9,392 nucleotides of DNA from Tissierellia bacterium (GCA_012513395.1 JAAZCH010000230.1:1-9392), one strand, 5' to 3'; numbered from the stretch's first letter, positions 1 to 7,330 are shown. The notes: generated by a model not told the origin, from the sequence alone. Made by a program: numbers and translations.

Positions 1-2
1 AT

Positions 3-449
3 TTTGACTTTTTAATTATCGAAGGCGGAAAAAATGAGCCATTACCTAGAATAGTAACAGGCTTTACCGAAGAAAATACTGAAATGATAATCGGAAATAC
101 TACATTTGCAATTTCCGGAAAAATTGCCGATAAAACAAAAGAAATAAATGGAATTAAAACATTTAGAACCCATGATGATATCGTAGAACTTGTAGATTAT
201 GTAGTAGAAAAAGTTCATCCTACAATAGGTTATAAAGATGAAATGGGATGTAGACTTTGCGGAATGACCTGTGGAGAATTAAATGCACAAATTTTACAAG
301 GTAAAAAAAATTATATGGATTGTAAGCGTATTTATCCAGAAATTGAAATCAACTCAGAAAATCATATATTAAAAGAACAACTGAGAAAATTAATTATTCA
401 ACTTGGGGAAGAAGAATTTTCTAGTAAAATAAAAATTGAAATGCTTTAA
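3..449 (+). CDS. mobB: MobB-like molybdopterin-guanine dinucleotide adaptor, C-terminal part (5' truncated by window)
   Basis: The frame is open from base 3 to the TAA at 447-449, so the gene begins before the window; the ATG at 84 is internal. The first visible residues, FDFLIIEGGKNEPLPRI, resemble the MobB segment after the Walker B region (DLILVEGFKHE..KI in E. coli). The following pattern (FAISGKIAD, then DDIVELVDYVVEKV) matches the end of the MobB fold. MobB is a GTP-binding partner of MobA in attaching GMP to molybdopterin, in the cytoplasm. The P-loop would lie upstream and is not visible. After the MobB fold comes a tail with C-x2-C-x3-C-x16-C (codons at 249, 258, 270 and 321), similar to small Fe-S domains and absent from E. 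coli MobB. The regulator starts 32 bases downstream with no terminator between, so the two may share a transcript. The family call is from remembered similarity; the Fe-S role is inferred. Confidence 0.72.
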   Translation, partial: FDFLIIEGGKNEPLPRIVTGFTEENTEMIIGNTTFAISGKIADKTKEINGIKTFRTHDDIVELVDYVVEKVHPTIGYKDEMGCRLCGMTCGELNAQILQGKKNYMDCKRIYPEIEINSENHILKEQLRKLIIQLGEEEFSSKIKIEML

Positions 450-481
450 TTTATAAAAATATAAAGTTAGGAGGGAACTAC

Positions 482-1108
482 ATGAAAAATAAAACACTTA
501 AAGAAAAAGCATATATTAGTATTTACAATCTCTTGATTAATAACGTAGTGGGACCAAACGAAATTTTCAATTTATCAGATATTGAAAGACACATTGACAT
601 TGGACGAGGACCAATTAGAGACGCTTTAAATGAGCTATGCAATGAGAATATTCTCAAAGTTTTGCCAAGATACGGCTATCAAGTAGTTCCAATTGACTCG
701 AAAGAATTAATTGAAATGATAAACTTTAGAGAAATAATAGAATGTGAATCTTTATCTAGAAATTGGAATCTTCTTATGAACAATAAAGAAATAGTAGAAG
801 TCTTAAAATATGATCACATAATCGTAAAGAATAATATAGATTTTTTTGAAGAATGGGATAATAATGTTAGATTTCATAAAACAATTTTAAGTATTTCAAA
901 TAATAGACATATAATTAATTATTTGGATGATACAATGAAAAAAATGCTAAGATTTTTTGTGCAAAATTATAGCGAGCGTTGGGAAGAACTAAATAAGAAT
1001 GTATATACTAACGATCATGAAATTATCTTGCAAGCCATTCTTGATGAAAATAAGGAAAAAGCTATCAAACATCTAAGTTACGATATTAAAGGGTTCAAAA
1101 GAGAATAG
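482..1108 (+). CDS. GntR family transcriptional regulator, FCD subfamily
   Basis: This 208-residue protein has the usual FadR/FCD length. Residues 5-70 form a winged helix; GRGPIRDALNEL (41-52) corresponds to the recognition-helix signature SRTPVREALRRL, and the wing is RYGYQVV (63-69). The C-terminal helical half carries the FCD pattern RFHKTI..SNNRHI (130-144) and NDHEIILQAI (177-186). Such proteins bind palindromic operators and release them on binding small carboxylates or amino acids. The start at 482 follows AGGAGGG with good spacing. By my alignment two FCD metal ligands are altered: Asn128 replaces the Asp four residues before His132, and Asp201 replaces the final His; His132 and His179 remain. 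The gene precedes the transporter operon, whose promoter carries palindromes, so it is the likely local regulator. Its effector is unknown. Confidence 0.9.
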   Translation: MKNKTLKEKAYISIYNLLINNVVGPNEIFNLSDIERHIDIGRGPIRDALNELCNENILKVLPRYGYQVVPIDSKELIEMINFREIIECESLSRNWNLLMNNKEIVEVLKYDHIIVKNNIDFFEEWDNNVRFHKTILSISNNRHIINYLDDTMKKMLRFFVQNYSERWEELNKNVYTNDHEIILQAILDENKEKAIKHLSYDIKGFKRE

Positions 1109-1116
1109 GTTTTAGA

Positions 1117-1145
1117 TTGACATTTGAAATTAAATGCTATATCAT
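1117..1145 (+). promoter_or_regulatory. Sigma-A type promoter of the transport/catabolic operon
   Basis: A perfect -35 box TTGACA (1117-1122) is followed after 17 bases by TATCAT (1140-1145), a 5/6 match to TATAAT. An alternative -10, TATATC at 1138 with a TG two bases upstream, is also possible with a 15-base spacer. Transcription would start near 1152, leaving about 100 bases of leader before livH. No convincing riboswitch or attenuator hairpin is visible in that leader. Confidence 0.7.
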
Positions 1146-1167
1146 ATGAAATATCAGTGATATATCA
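1139..1167 (+). promoter_or_regulatory. Nested palindromes, candidate GntR/FCD operator
   Basis: ATATCA occurs at 1139, 1151 and 1162, about one helical turn apart, and its reverse complement TGATAT occurs at 1158. Together they form ATATCAGTGATAT (1151-1163, a 6-1-6 inverted repeat) overlapping TGATATATCA (1158-1167, a perfect 10-base palindrome). The array covers the -10 box and probable start site, so a bound protein would block RNA polymerase. The link to the upstream FCD regulator is inferred from position and symmetry. Confidence 0.55.
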
Positions 1168-1251
1168 GAAGTTTTATTTTAGATTTACATATATTAGAGT
1201 ATCATTGTTTTATTAAAGGATCCAATAATAAAAAAACGCAGGGGGTAATTT

Positions 1252-2151
1252 ATGTTATTTCAACAGATTGTCAACGGGCTAGTTATTGGAAGTATCTATT
1301 CACTTGTTACAATTGGGTTCAATATGGTGTATGGTGTACTCGAGTTAACGAACTTTGCACACAGCTCATTTTATATGCTAGCGGCATACATAGGACAATT
1401 CATTTTAGTTAAGTATCTTGCAAACGTTTCTCCAATGCTTGCACTTATTGTTATCTTTATTAGTTCTATTTTAATAACTTCATTTTTGGGAGCTTTAATG
1501 GATAAACTTGCTTTGGAACCAATTCGTGTTAAAAGTGGAGATCCAATTTCTAGTTTAATCAGTACTGTAGGAGTTCAAACAATTATTAATAACTCAGTGC
1601 TATTGATTTTTGGTACAGTACCTTTACACTTTCCAGATTTATTAAATTTAGGAAAATTCACAATTGGAAATGGAGTAGTAATTCAATGGATACAGATTGT
1701 TATACTGGTATTTACAATAGTTATAATGTCAATACTTTCATTTATTGTAACTAAAACCAAGCTTGGAAAAGCTATGAGAGCAATATCTCAAGATGTAAGT
1801 GCAGCAAAAATTATGGGAATAAATGTGAATCGAGTGATTACGTTGACATTTTTTATTGGAACTGCAGTTGCATCAATATCTGGCCTGTTAGTTGCAATGT
1901 ATTATCAGAGAGTAGATACTTTAATGGGGGCTTCTGTAGGATTAAAATCATTCGCTGCAGCTGTTCTCGGTGGAATGGGATCTTTGCCAGGAGCTGCAAT
2001 AGGTGGACTAGTTATAGGACTTGTAGAGACTTTATTTGCTGCATATGTGAGTTCAGGTTATAGAGATATAGTAGCCTTCGTAATTTTACTAGTCGTTTTA
2101 TTGATAATGCCATCTGGATTACTAGGTAAAAAGACTGTGGATAAGGTATAG
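1252..2151 (+). CDS. livH: Branched-chain amino acid-type ABC transporter permease LivH
   Basis: This 299-residue integral membrane protein has about eight hydrophobic segments and the LivH N-terminus (QQIVNGLVIGSIYSLVTIG) with the family motif GVLELTNFAHSSFYMLAAY. The cytoplasmic coupling loop AMRAISQDVSAAKIMGINV (about 175-193) contacts the ATPase subunits. GSLPGAAIGGLVIGLVE near 243-259 is the usual C-terminal signature, and the protein ends in the characteristic MPSGLLGKK. It forms half of the membrane channel together with LivM. The ATG at 1252 is preceded by the G-rich site AGGGGG. It is the first gene after the operon promoter, and its stop overlaps the ribosome binding site of livM. 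HAAT importers carry Leu/Ile/Val but also many other compounds (amides, urea, aromatic acids), so the family does not fix the substrate. Confidence 0.95.
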   Translation: MLFQQIVNGLVIGSIYSLVTIGFNMVYGVLELTNFAHSSFYMLAAYIGQFILVKYLANVSPMLALIVIFISSILITSFLGALMDKLALEPIRVKSGDPISSLISTVGVQTIINNSVLLIFGTVPLHFPDLLNLGKFTIGNGVVIQWIQIVILVFTIVIMSILSFIVTKTKLGKAMRAISQDVSAAKIMGINVNRVITLTFFIGTAVASISGLLVAMYYQRVDTLMGASVGLKSFAAAVLGGMGSLPGAAIGGLVIGLVETLFAAYVSSGYRDIVAFVILLVVLLIMPSGLLGKKTVDKV

Positions 2152-2159
2152 GAGAAATT

Positions 2160-3176
2160 ATGAAGAAGATGATTAATAGTTCTTTAAAATTTATTGCAAA
2201 AAATCAAAAAATAATTTTGGCTATATTTTTAGCTTTATGTTTAACTTTTCCAATTTTTATTTCTAATTCTTATTATTTAGGTATGGCAATTCTTTTTTTT
2301 GTTTATGCTATTTTGACGTTGTCATTAAATCTAATAACTGGGTATGTTGGAATAACATCTTTGGGACAAGCTGCTTTTTTTGGGCTAGGTGCGTATACCG
2401 CAGCCATTTTGTCAACTAGATTTCAAGTGGACTTTATTATTGGTTGTATTTGTGCAATTTTAGTCGCTGGAATTTTTGGCGCATTACTCGGTTTGCCAAC
2501 ACTTAGGATTAAAGGTAGATATCTTGCAATTGTAACATTAGGTTTTTCAGAAATTGTTAGAATGGTAGAGCTCAATTGGATGGAACTTACAAGAGGACCA
2601 CAAGGAATTTCAGGAATACAAGGTATTAAATTTTTTGGAACAACTTTTAACTCATATAAAGCTAAATATTATGTGGGAGTAATATTGCTGGTTTTGGTAC
2701 TTTATTTTTTAAATAGAATTCTTAAATCCTCACACGGAAGAGCAATAACTGCTATAAAAGATGACGAACTAGCAGCCGCTTCCATGGGGGTAAACGTATA
2801 TAGATATAAAGTATTAATGTTTTCATTTTCTGCAGCTATAGCTGGTGTAGCGGGAGCATATTATGCCCATTATATGAGTTTTATAGATCCGAATGCTTTC
2901 AATTTTGAGCAATCAATTTTAATTCTTTCAATGGCAATTTTTGGAGGATTAGGAAGCTTGCCTGGAAGTATTATTGGAGCTTTTACTCTGAGTCTTTTGC
3001 CAGAATTATTGAGGTTTATGGCTGACTATAGACAAATTATATATGGATTTATTTTGGTTGTTACAGTAATTTTTAGACCTTCTGGATTGATGGGTAAAGT
3101 AAATTTTGGTCAGATAAACCAAAAATTGTCAATGAAGGAGGATGAATTGCTATATGAAAAAAATTCTAGAAATTGA
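2160..3176 (+). CDS. livM: Branched-chain amino acid-type ABC transporter permease LivM
   Basis: This 338-residue polytopic membrane protein is the second permease half. Typical LivM blocks are visible: LSLNLITGYVGITSLGQAAFFGLGAYTAA (about 53-81), GLPTLRIKGRYLAIVTLGFSEI near 111-132, the coupling loop GRAITAIKDDELAAASMGVNV near 193-213, and the ending YGFILVVTVIFRPSGLMGK. The N-terminus is a short basic cytoplasmic stretch before the first membrane segment, as expected. The start follows AGGAG (2150-2154), which overlaps the livH stop, leaving only eight bases between the genes. The 3' end overlaps livG by 23 bases, which implies translational coupling. No truncation or frameshift is seen. 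Confidence 0.95.
   Translation: MKKMINSSLKFIAKNQKIILAIFLALCLTFPIFISNSYYLGMAILFFVYAILTLSLNLITGYVGITSLGQAAFFGLGAYTAAILSTRFQVDFIIGCICAILVAGIFGALLGLPTLRIKGRYLAIVTLGFSEIVRMVELNWMELTRGPQGISGIQGIKFFGTTFNSYKAKYYVGVILLVLVLYFLNRILKSSHGRAITAIKDDELAAASMGVNVYRYKVLMFSFSAAIAGVAGAYYAHYMSFIDPNAFNFEQSILILSMAIFGGLGSLPGSIIGAFTLSLLPELLRFMADYRQIIYGFILVVTVIFRPSGLMGKVNFGQINQKLSMKEDELLYEKNSRN
3135..3141 (+). promoter_or_regulatory. Ribosome binding site deciding the livG start
   Basis: AAGGAGG directly abuts the ATG at 3142, which is too close for initiation. The next in-frame ATG at 3154 lies 12 bases downstream; this is long but workable and gives a LivG-like N-terminus. The start at 3154 is therefore preferred. 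Confidence 0.55.
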
Positions 3177-3921
3177 AAAAGTCTCTAAAAATTTTGGAGG
3201 GGTTTTGGCTGTAGATAATATAACTTTGGATGTATTTACTGGGCAGATTCAAGGAGTAATAGGTCCCAATGGTGCTGGGAAAACTACTTTATTTAATTTG
3301 ATTTCTGGAATATATAAACCTTCTTCAGGAAAGATTATATTTGAAAATAATGATATTACTGGATATCCTACATATCAAATTAACGAGAAAGGATTAGTAA
3401 GGACTTTTCAAAATATTCGATTATTTAAGGATATGAATGTATTGGAAAATGTTTTAGTTGGAAGACATAGTAATGAAGAAGAAACTATGTTAGATGCAAT
3501 TTTCAAAACAAAGAAACATGTCAACGAAAATAGAGAAAATAAAAAAGTTGCATTGGAACTTTTAGATAGAGTTGGCTTATATGATATGAGATATGAAAAA
3601 CCAAGTTCTTTATCTTATGGACTCCAAAGGAGATTGGAAATTGCAAGAGCTCTTGCTTCAGAACCTAAGGTATTGATGTTAGATGAACCTGCGGCAGGCA
3701 TGAATGAACATGAAACTATAGTGTTGACTGATTTTATTAGAAGCTTAGTTTCAGAAGATATGGCGATAATGTTAATTGAGCACGATATGAAATTGGTAAT
3801 GCATTTATGCGATGATATTTATGTTATCAATTATGGAAAAGAAATAGCTCAAGGATCCCCTTCAGAAGTTCGTACAAATAAAGCTGTAATAGATGCTTAT
3901 CTTGGAGAGGAGGACAACTAA
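3154..3921 (+). CDS. livG: Branched-chain amino acid-type ABC transporter ATP-binding protein LivG
   Basis: From the ATG at 3154 this is a 255-residue cytoplasmic ATPase with all ABC motifs: Walker A GPNGAGKT (37-44), Q-loop RTFQNIRLF with Gln86, the LivG-type signature LSYGLQRRLEIARAL (153-167), Walker B VLMLDEP (173-179) and H-loop His210 in LIEHD. The N-terminus MKKILEIEKVSKNFGG fits the family. An in-frame ATG at 3142 would add four residues but touches the Shine-Dalgarno sequence. The gene overlaps the end of livM by 23 bases, and its TAA overlaps the livF ATG by one base (TAATG). It should pair with LivF to power LivHM. Motifs are complete, so it is probably active. Confidence 0.95.
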   Translation: MKKILEIEKVSKNFGGVLAVDNITLDVFTGQIQGVIGPNGAGKTTLFNLISGIYKPSSGKIIFENNDITGYPTYQINEKGLVRTFQNIRLFKDMNVLENVLVGRHSNEEETMLDAIFKTKKHVNENRENKKVALELLDRVGLYDMRYEKPSSLSYGLQRRLEIARALASEPKVLMLDEPAAGMNEHETIVLTDFIRSLVSEDMAIMLIEHDMKLVMHLCDDIYVINYGKEIAQGSPSEVRTNKAVIDAYLGEEDN

Positions 3922-4628
3922 TGCTACTTGAAGTAAAAGATTTGTGTATAAATTATGGAGCAATAAAAGCGGTGAAAGGAGTGTCCTTCGGAATTGACAA
4001 AGGTGAGATAGTAACTATAATAGGCTCGAATGGAGCAGGAAAAACCACTATTTTAAAGTGTTTAGCTGGTTTGTTAAAACCTTTAGAAGGGCAGATAATA
4101 CTAGATGGCGAAGATATAACAAAATTTGAATCATATGATATTGTAAATAAGGGAATCTCACTTTCCCCGGAAGGAAGACAAATATTTCCTAGAATGTCAG
4201 TTCAAGAAAATTTAGAACTTGGTGGGTACTTGCGCAGTAATGAAGAAATAAAAAAGAAAATGGAATTTGTATATTCTATGTTTCCAATTTTAAAAGAAAG
4301 AAGTTGGCAACAAGGGGGTACGTTATCTGGCGGAGAGCAACAAATGTTAGCAATTGGTAGGTCGTTGATGGCGGAACCAAAAATATTACTTTTAGATGAG
4401 CCTTCATTAGGTTTAGCGCCATTAATTGTAAAAAATATCTTTAATTTAATCCAGGAAATAAGAAATAATGGAACTACAGTTTTGCTAGTTGAACAAAATG
4501 CAAAAATGGCTTTGAATATCTCTGATAGGGGATATGTATTAGAAACAGGAATAATACGCTTAGAAGGTAAAAGTAGCGAATTATTAAATAATCAAGAAGT
4601 GCATGAACTATATTTGGGAGGTGTTTAG
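3921..4628 (+). CDS. livF: Branched-chain amino acid-type ABC transporter ATP-binding protein LivF
   Basis: This 235-residue ATPase has Walker A GSNGAGKT (35-42), the LivF-typical SPEGRQIFPRMSV (82-94), signature LSGGEQQMLAIGRSL (135-149), Walker B ILLLDEP (155-161) and the family-typical LLVEQNA (188-194), where Gln occupies the H-loop His position. It forms the second nucleotide-binding subunit of the importer. Its start codon shares a base with the livG stop and is served by GGAGAGGAGG within the end of livG, so translation is probably coupled. The last codons contain the ribosome binding site for the next gene, which starts one base after the stop. Confidence 0.95.
   Translation: MLLEVKDLCINYGAIKAVKGVSFGIDKGEIVTIIGSNGAGKTTILKCLAGLLKPLEGQIILDGEDITKFESYDIVNKGISLSPEGRQIFPRMSVQENLELGGYLRSNEEIKKKMEFVYSMFPILKERSWQQGGTLSGGEQQMLAIGRSLMAEPKILLLDEPSLGLAPLIVKNIFNLIQEIRNNGTTVLLVEQNAKMALNISDRGYVLETGIIRLEGKSSELLNNQEVHELYLGGV
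4616..4621 (+). promoter_or_regulatory. Ribosome binding site supporting a TTG start
   Basis: GGGAGG lies eight bases before an in-frame TTG at 4630. The upstream ATG at 4603 lacks a good site and would overlap livF, and the GTG at 4621 is inside the site, so TTG 4630 is the best start of the downstream gene. Confidence 0.6.
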
Positions 4629-4629
4629 T

Positions 4630-5133
4630 TTGGAAATAACTAACAAAAAGAGTAAAACAAATCCAGCCTTAGATGGTCAGAGAAATATATGCCAGCGTAG
4701 GGCTGCAACAATCAGTAATATGATTGAAGAGGCAAAAAAACTTGGGGTTGATAAAGATTTTGCTCGAAGAGCCATTTATAAATATGGCGAAGATATTGCT
4801 GTGGAAATGAAAGAGAAACTAGAAGAAGATTTTGACAATGACGAATTTTTAGAAGTTTTTGCTTCCCAACCACACTACGACATATATGAAATGGAAGTAG
4901 TTGACAAAACAGATGATCGATTTGAAATTCATTTTAATTACTGTCCTTATGTAGAAGAATGGATAAAACAAGGTTATTCAGGAGATGATTTAGCAGAATT
5001 ATGTGATATAACTATGGAGGGTGATAGAGCAATAGGAGATTCTTTTAAAGAATTAAAATTTACTCTAGGTAAGACGATAGCAGAAGGAAATTGTGTATGT
5101 GAATTATTATTTGAAAGGAAAAAAGAGGATTAA
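4630..5133 (+). CDS. L-2-amino-thiazoline-4-carboxylic acid hydrolase family protein
   Basis: From the TTG at 4630 this is a 167-residue, soluble, probably cytoplasmic protein; an ATG at 4603 would add nine residues. The C-terminal half has the pattern of the ATC-hydrolase family: HFNYCPYVEEW (101-111), LAELCDI (121-127), GDRAIGDSF (131-139) and TLGKTIAEGNCVCELLF (145-161), with Cys105, Cys125, Cys155 and Cys157. The founding member opens the ring of L-2-amino-delta2-thiazoline-4-carboxylate to a carbamoyl-cysteine in Pseudomonas. Most relatives are uncharacterised, so this name gives the fold and possible chemistry, not a proven substrate. The gene sits between livF and the binding-protein gene, one and two bases from its neighbours, which ties it to the imported compound. 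No N-carbamoylcysteine amidohydrolase is present in the window, so a complete ATC-to-cysteine route is not supported here. Confidence 0.75.
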   Translation: MEITNKKSKTNPALDGQRNICQRRAATISNMIEEAKKLGVDKDFARRAIYKYGEDIAVEMKEKLEEDFDNDEFLEVFASQPHYDIYEMEVVDKTDDRFEIHFNYCPYVEEWIKQGYSGDDLAELCDITMEGDRAIGDSFKELKFTLGKTIAEGNCVCELLFERKKED

Positions 5134-5135
5134 TT

Positions 5136-6296
5136 ATGAAAAGAAAATTTTTATTATTGATGGTATTAGTTTTGACATTAGCATTGGTAGCTTGTGACAA
5201 TAGCAGCAAAACCCCAGCAACTGAGGGTGAAGGAGAAAGCGGAGGAGATATTTATTTTGCATGGTACGGACCTCTAACGGGAGATTCTAAACAATATGGA
5301 GATACTGAAAAAATTGCTGTAGAAATAGCTTTAAAAGATATCAACGAAACCGAAGGTGGAGTATTGGGAGGAAGAAAAATCGTAGTTGACTTCTATGATG
5401 ATAAGAACGATGCAAAAGAAGCTGTAAACCTCGCGAATAAAATTATTTCTGAAGAAAAATATTTGGCAGTTATAGGTGGATTTGGTTCAACACCATCAAT
5501 GGCAGCAGCTCCAATATATGAAAATGCAAAGATTATTAACTATTCACCAACTTCTTCACATGCTGACTTTTCTTCATTGGGAGATTATATTTTTAGAAAT
5601 ACACCAACGCAACAAATTGAAACTAAACAATATGCAGAATATGTATATAATAATTTAGGAATAAAATCAGTAGCTATATTAAATGTTAATGATGATTGGG
5701 GAAATAATATTGCTAAAATCTTTACAGAAGTATTTACAGAACTTGGCGGAGTAGTAACTGATACACAATCATATATTCCAAACCAAACAAGTGATTTTAC
5801 TCCAATGATTTCTAACGCAAAAGCTACAAATCCAGAAGGATATTTTCCAGTAGCATATTATCAAGACTCTGCAAATATTCTTAGACAAGCACAAAATTTA
5901 GATTTCAATGTGCAAATGATTTTGTCAAGCTCAACTTTAAAACAAGAATTAATTGACTTAGCTGGCGATGTAGTTGAAGGGGCATTTTTAATGAATGCTT
6001 ATTCTCCTGATGTACAAAATGAAGAGTTTGTAAGAGTAATTGGAGAGTATAAAGAGATGACAGGCAAAGAAGGTGATGCTTTCGTAATGCAAACATATGA
6101 CGTAGTAAAACAACTTGCAACAGCTATTAACGAGGCAAATAGCGATGACCCTACTGCAGTTAGAGAAGTTTTAGCTAACATGAAGGGATATGAAGCTTTA
6201 AGCGGACCATACGATATGAACGAATTAGGAGATGCAGTAAGATCTTTAGTTCCAATGAAGATACAAGACGGCAAATTTGTAAGAATAGAAAACTAA
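5136..6296 (+). CDS. ABC transporter substrate-binding lipoprotein, LivJ/LivK-like (Peripla_BP_6)
   Basis: This 386-residue protein begins with a lipoprotein signal (MKRK, a hydrophobic run, then LVAC) predicting cleavage before Cys20 and anchoring to the outer face of the membrane. A flexible Ser/Thr/Gly/Glu linker (21-37) follows. The type I binding fold starts at IYFAWYGPLTGD and shows VIGGFGSTPSM (112-122), INYSPTSSHADF (134-145) and PVAYYQDSANILRQA (238-252). By remembered alignment to LivJ, Ser/Thr residues that hold the ligand carboxylate appear kept near 118-119 and 141, and Asp244 stands where LivJ has the amine-binding Glu. An amino-acid-like ligand is therefore plausible but unproven. 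The start is preceded by GAGG seven bases away. The gene follows the ATC-hydrolase-like gene by two bases and precedes the dhaK-like gene by 25 bases with no convincing terminator. Confidence 0.92.
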   Translation: MKRKFLLLMVLVLTLALVACDNSSKTPATEGEGESGGDIYFAWYGPLTGDSKQYGDTEKIAVEIALKDINETEGGVLGGRKIVVDFYDDKNDAKEAVNLANKIISEEKYLAVIGGFGSTPSMAAAPIYENAKIINYSPTSSHADFSSLGDYIFRNTPTQQIETKQYAEYVYNNLGIKSVAILNVNDDWGNNIAKIFTEVFTELGGVVTDTQSYIPNQTSDFTPMISNAKATNPEGYFPVAYYQDSANILRQAQNLDFNVQMILSSSTLKQELIDLAGDVVEGAFLMNAYSPDVQNEEFVRVIGEYKEMTGKEGDAFVMQTYDVVKQLATAINEANSDDPTAVREVLANMKGYEALSGPYDMNELGDAVRSLVPMKIQDGKFVRIEN

Positions 6297-6321
6297 TATA
6301 AATTATTATAAGGAGTGTAAA

Positions 6322-7329
6322 GTGAAGAAGATAATAAATGATCCTGTTAATTTTGTAGACGAATCCATTGAGGGAATTTTATTAGCAAATCCAGAAAAAT
6401 TAGAAGCTTTGGACGAAGATAAGAGAATCATTTTAAACAAAAATAAAAAAGTTAATGAAGTTGGAATTGTTACTGGAGGTGGTAGTGGCCACCTCCCAAC
6501 TTTCTTAGGTTACGTTGGAGATGGAATGATAGATGGATGTGCAGTAGGTAATGTATTTGCTTCTCCATCTGCGAATAAGATGTATGAAATGATTAAAGCT
6601 TGTGATTTTGGAAAAGGTGTTTTATGTCTATATGGAAATTATGGTGGAGATAAATTAAACTTTGAAATGGCAAGATCTATGGCTGAAATGGAAGGCATTA
6701 ATGTTAAAGAAGTACTAGTTAGAGATGATGTCGCATCTTCTCCATATGAAAATAGGGAAAAACGAAGAGGAGTTGCAGGGCTTGTATATTCGTATAAAAT
6801 TGCAGGTGCAGCAGCAAAAAAAGGATACGACTTATCTGAAGTCGTAGGTGTTACGGAAAAAGTCCAAGAAAATATTAAAACAATGGGTGTAGCACTTTCA
6901 CCATGTATTGTACCAGAAGTTGGAAAACCAACATTTTCAATTTCAGAAGATGAAATGGAAATTGGAATGGGAATACATGGAGAAGTAGGAATAGAGGTTT
7001 CAAAACTTCTCACTTCAGCAGAAACAGCACAATTGCTTTTTGATAAATTAAATGCTGAACTAAATCTAACTAATTCTGATGCAGTTACAGTTATGATAAA
7101 TGGCTTGGGCTCTACTCCACTAGAGGAGCTTTATATTATTTATAATGAAATTTACAAACTCATAAACAAAAAAGGAACTAGAATAGTTTCGCCTCACATT
7201 GGAGAATTTGCAACATCAATGGAGATGGCAGGACTATCAATTACAATTTTGAAACTAGATGAAGAATTAGAAGAACTACTTTTAATGGACGCATATACAC
7301 CATTTTATACTAATATTAACAAAAAGTGA
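6322..7329 (+). CDS. dhaK: Divergent dihydroxyacetone kinase subunit DhaK-like protein
   Basis: A GTG start at 6322 follows AAGGAG by six bases and gives 335 residues, the normal length for a DhaK subunit. DhaK binds a short keto or aldehyde sugar as a hemiaminal on a His and presents it to DhaL for phosphorylation. The key residues are present: TGGGSGH with His57, NYGGD with Asp110, and GIHGE with His219, matching E. coli His56, Asp109 and His218. Also typical are KRRGVAG (147-153), AGAAAKKG and the C-terminal GLSITILKLD. Differences lie in the pocket: GHLP replaces the usual GHEP, and YGNYGGD replaces IKNYTGD, so the position of E. coli Lys104 is Gly105. This suggests a related but different substrate. 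The dhaL-like gene follows immediately, so the two subunits probably form a complex. A kinase call is good; the substrate is unknown. Confidence 0.87.
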   Translation: MKKIINDPVNFVDESIEGILLANPEKLEALDEDKRIILNKNKKVNEVGIVTGGGSGHLPTFLGYVGDGMIDGCAVGNVFASPSANKMYEMIKACDFGKGVLCLYGNYGGDKLNFEMARSMAEMEGINVKEVLVRDDVASSPYENREKRRGVAGLVYSYKIAGAAAKKGYDLSEVVGVTEKVQENIKTMGVALSPCIVPEVGKPTFSISEDEMEIGMGIHGEVGIEVSKLLTSAETAQLLFDKLNAELNLTNSDAVTVMINGLGSTPLEELYIIYNEIYKLINKKGTRIVSPHIGEFATSMEMAGLSITILKLDEELEELLLMDAYTPFYTNINKK

Positions 7330-7330
7330 T

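Noticed and set aside
1152..1251. Riboswitch or attenuator in the operon leader
   Set aside because: The roughly 100-base leader is AT-rich with no stable hairpin, terminator-like structure or riboswitch core that I recognise.
5999..6274. Minus-strand open frame of 91 codons inside the binding-protein gene
   Set aside because: It lies wholly within a well-supported plus-strand gene, resembles no family and has no ribosome binding site that I can see; it is a coding shadow.
6297..6321. Terminator or separate promoter between the binding-protein gene and the dhaK-like gene
   Set aside because: Only a 5-base all-AT inverted repeat is present in a 25-base gap, with no T tract and no recognisable -35/-10 pair.
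6639..7013. Minus-strand open frame of 124 codons inside the dhaK-like gene
   Set aside because: The opposite frame of a conserved DhaK domain; its Ser/Thr/Pro-rich composition is what the antisense of such coding sequence gives.
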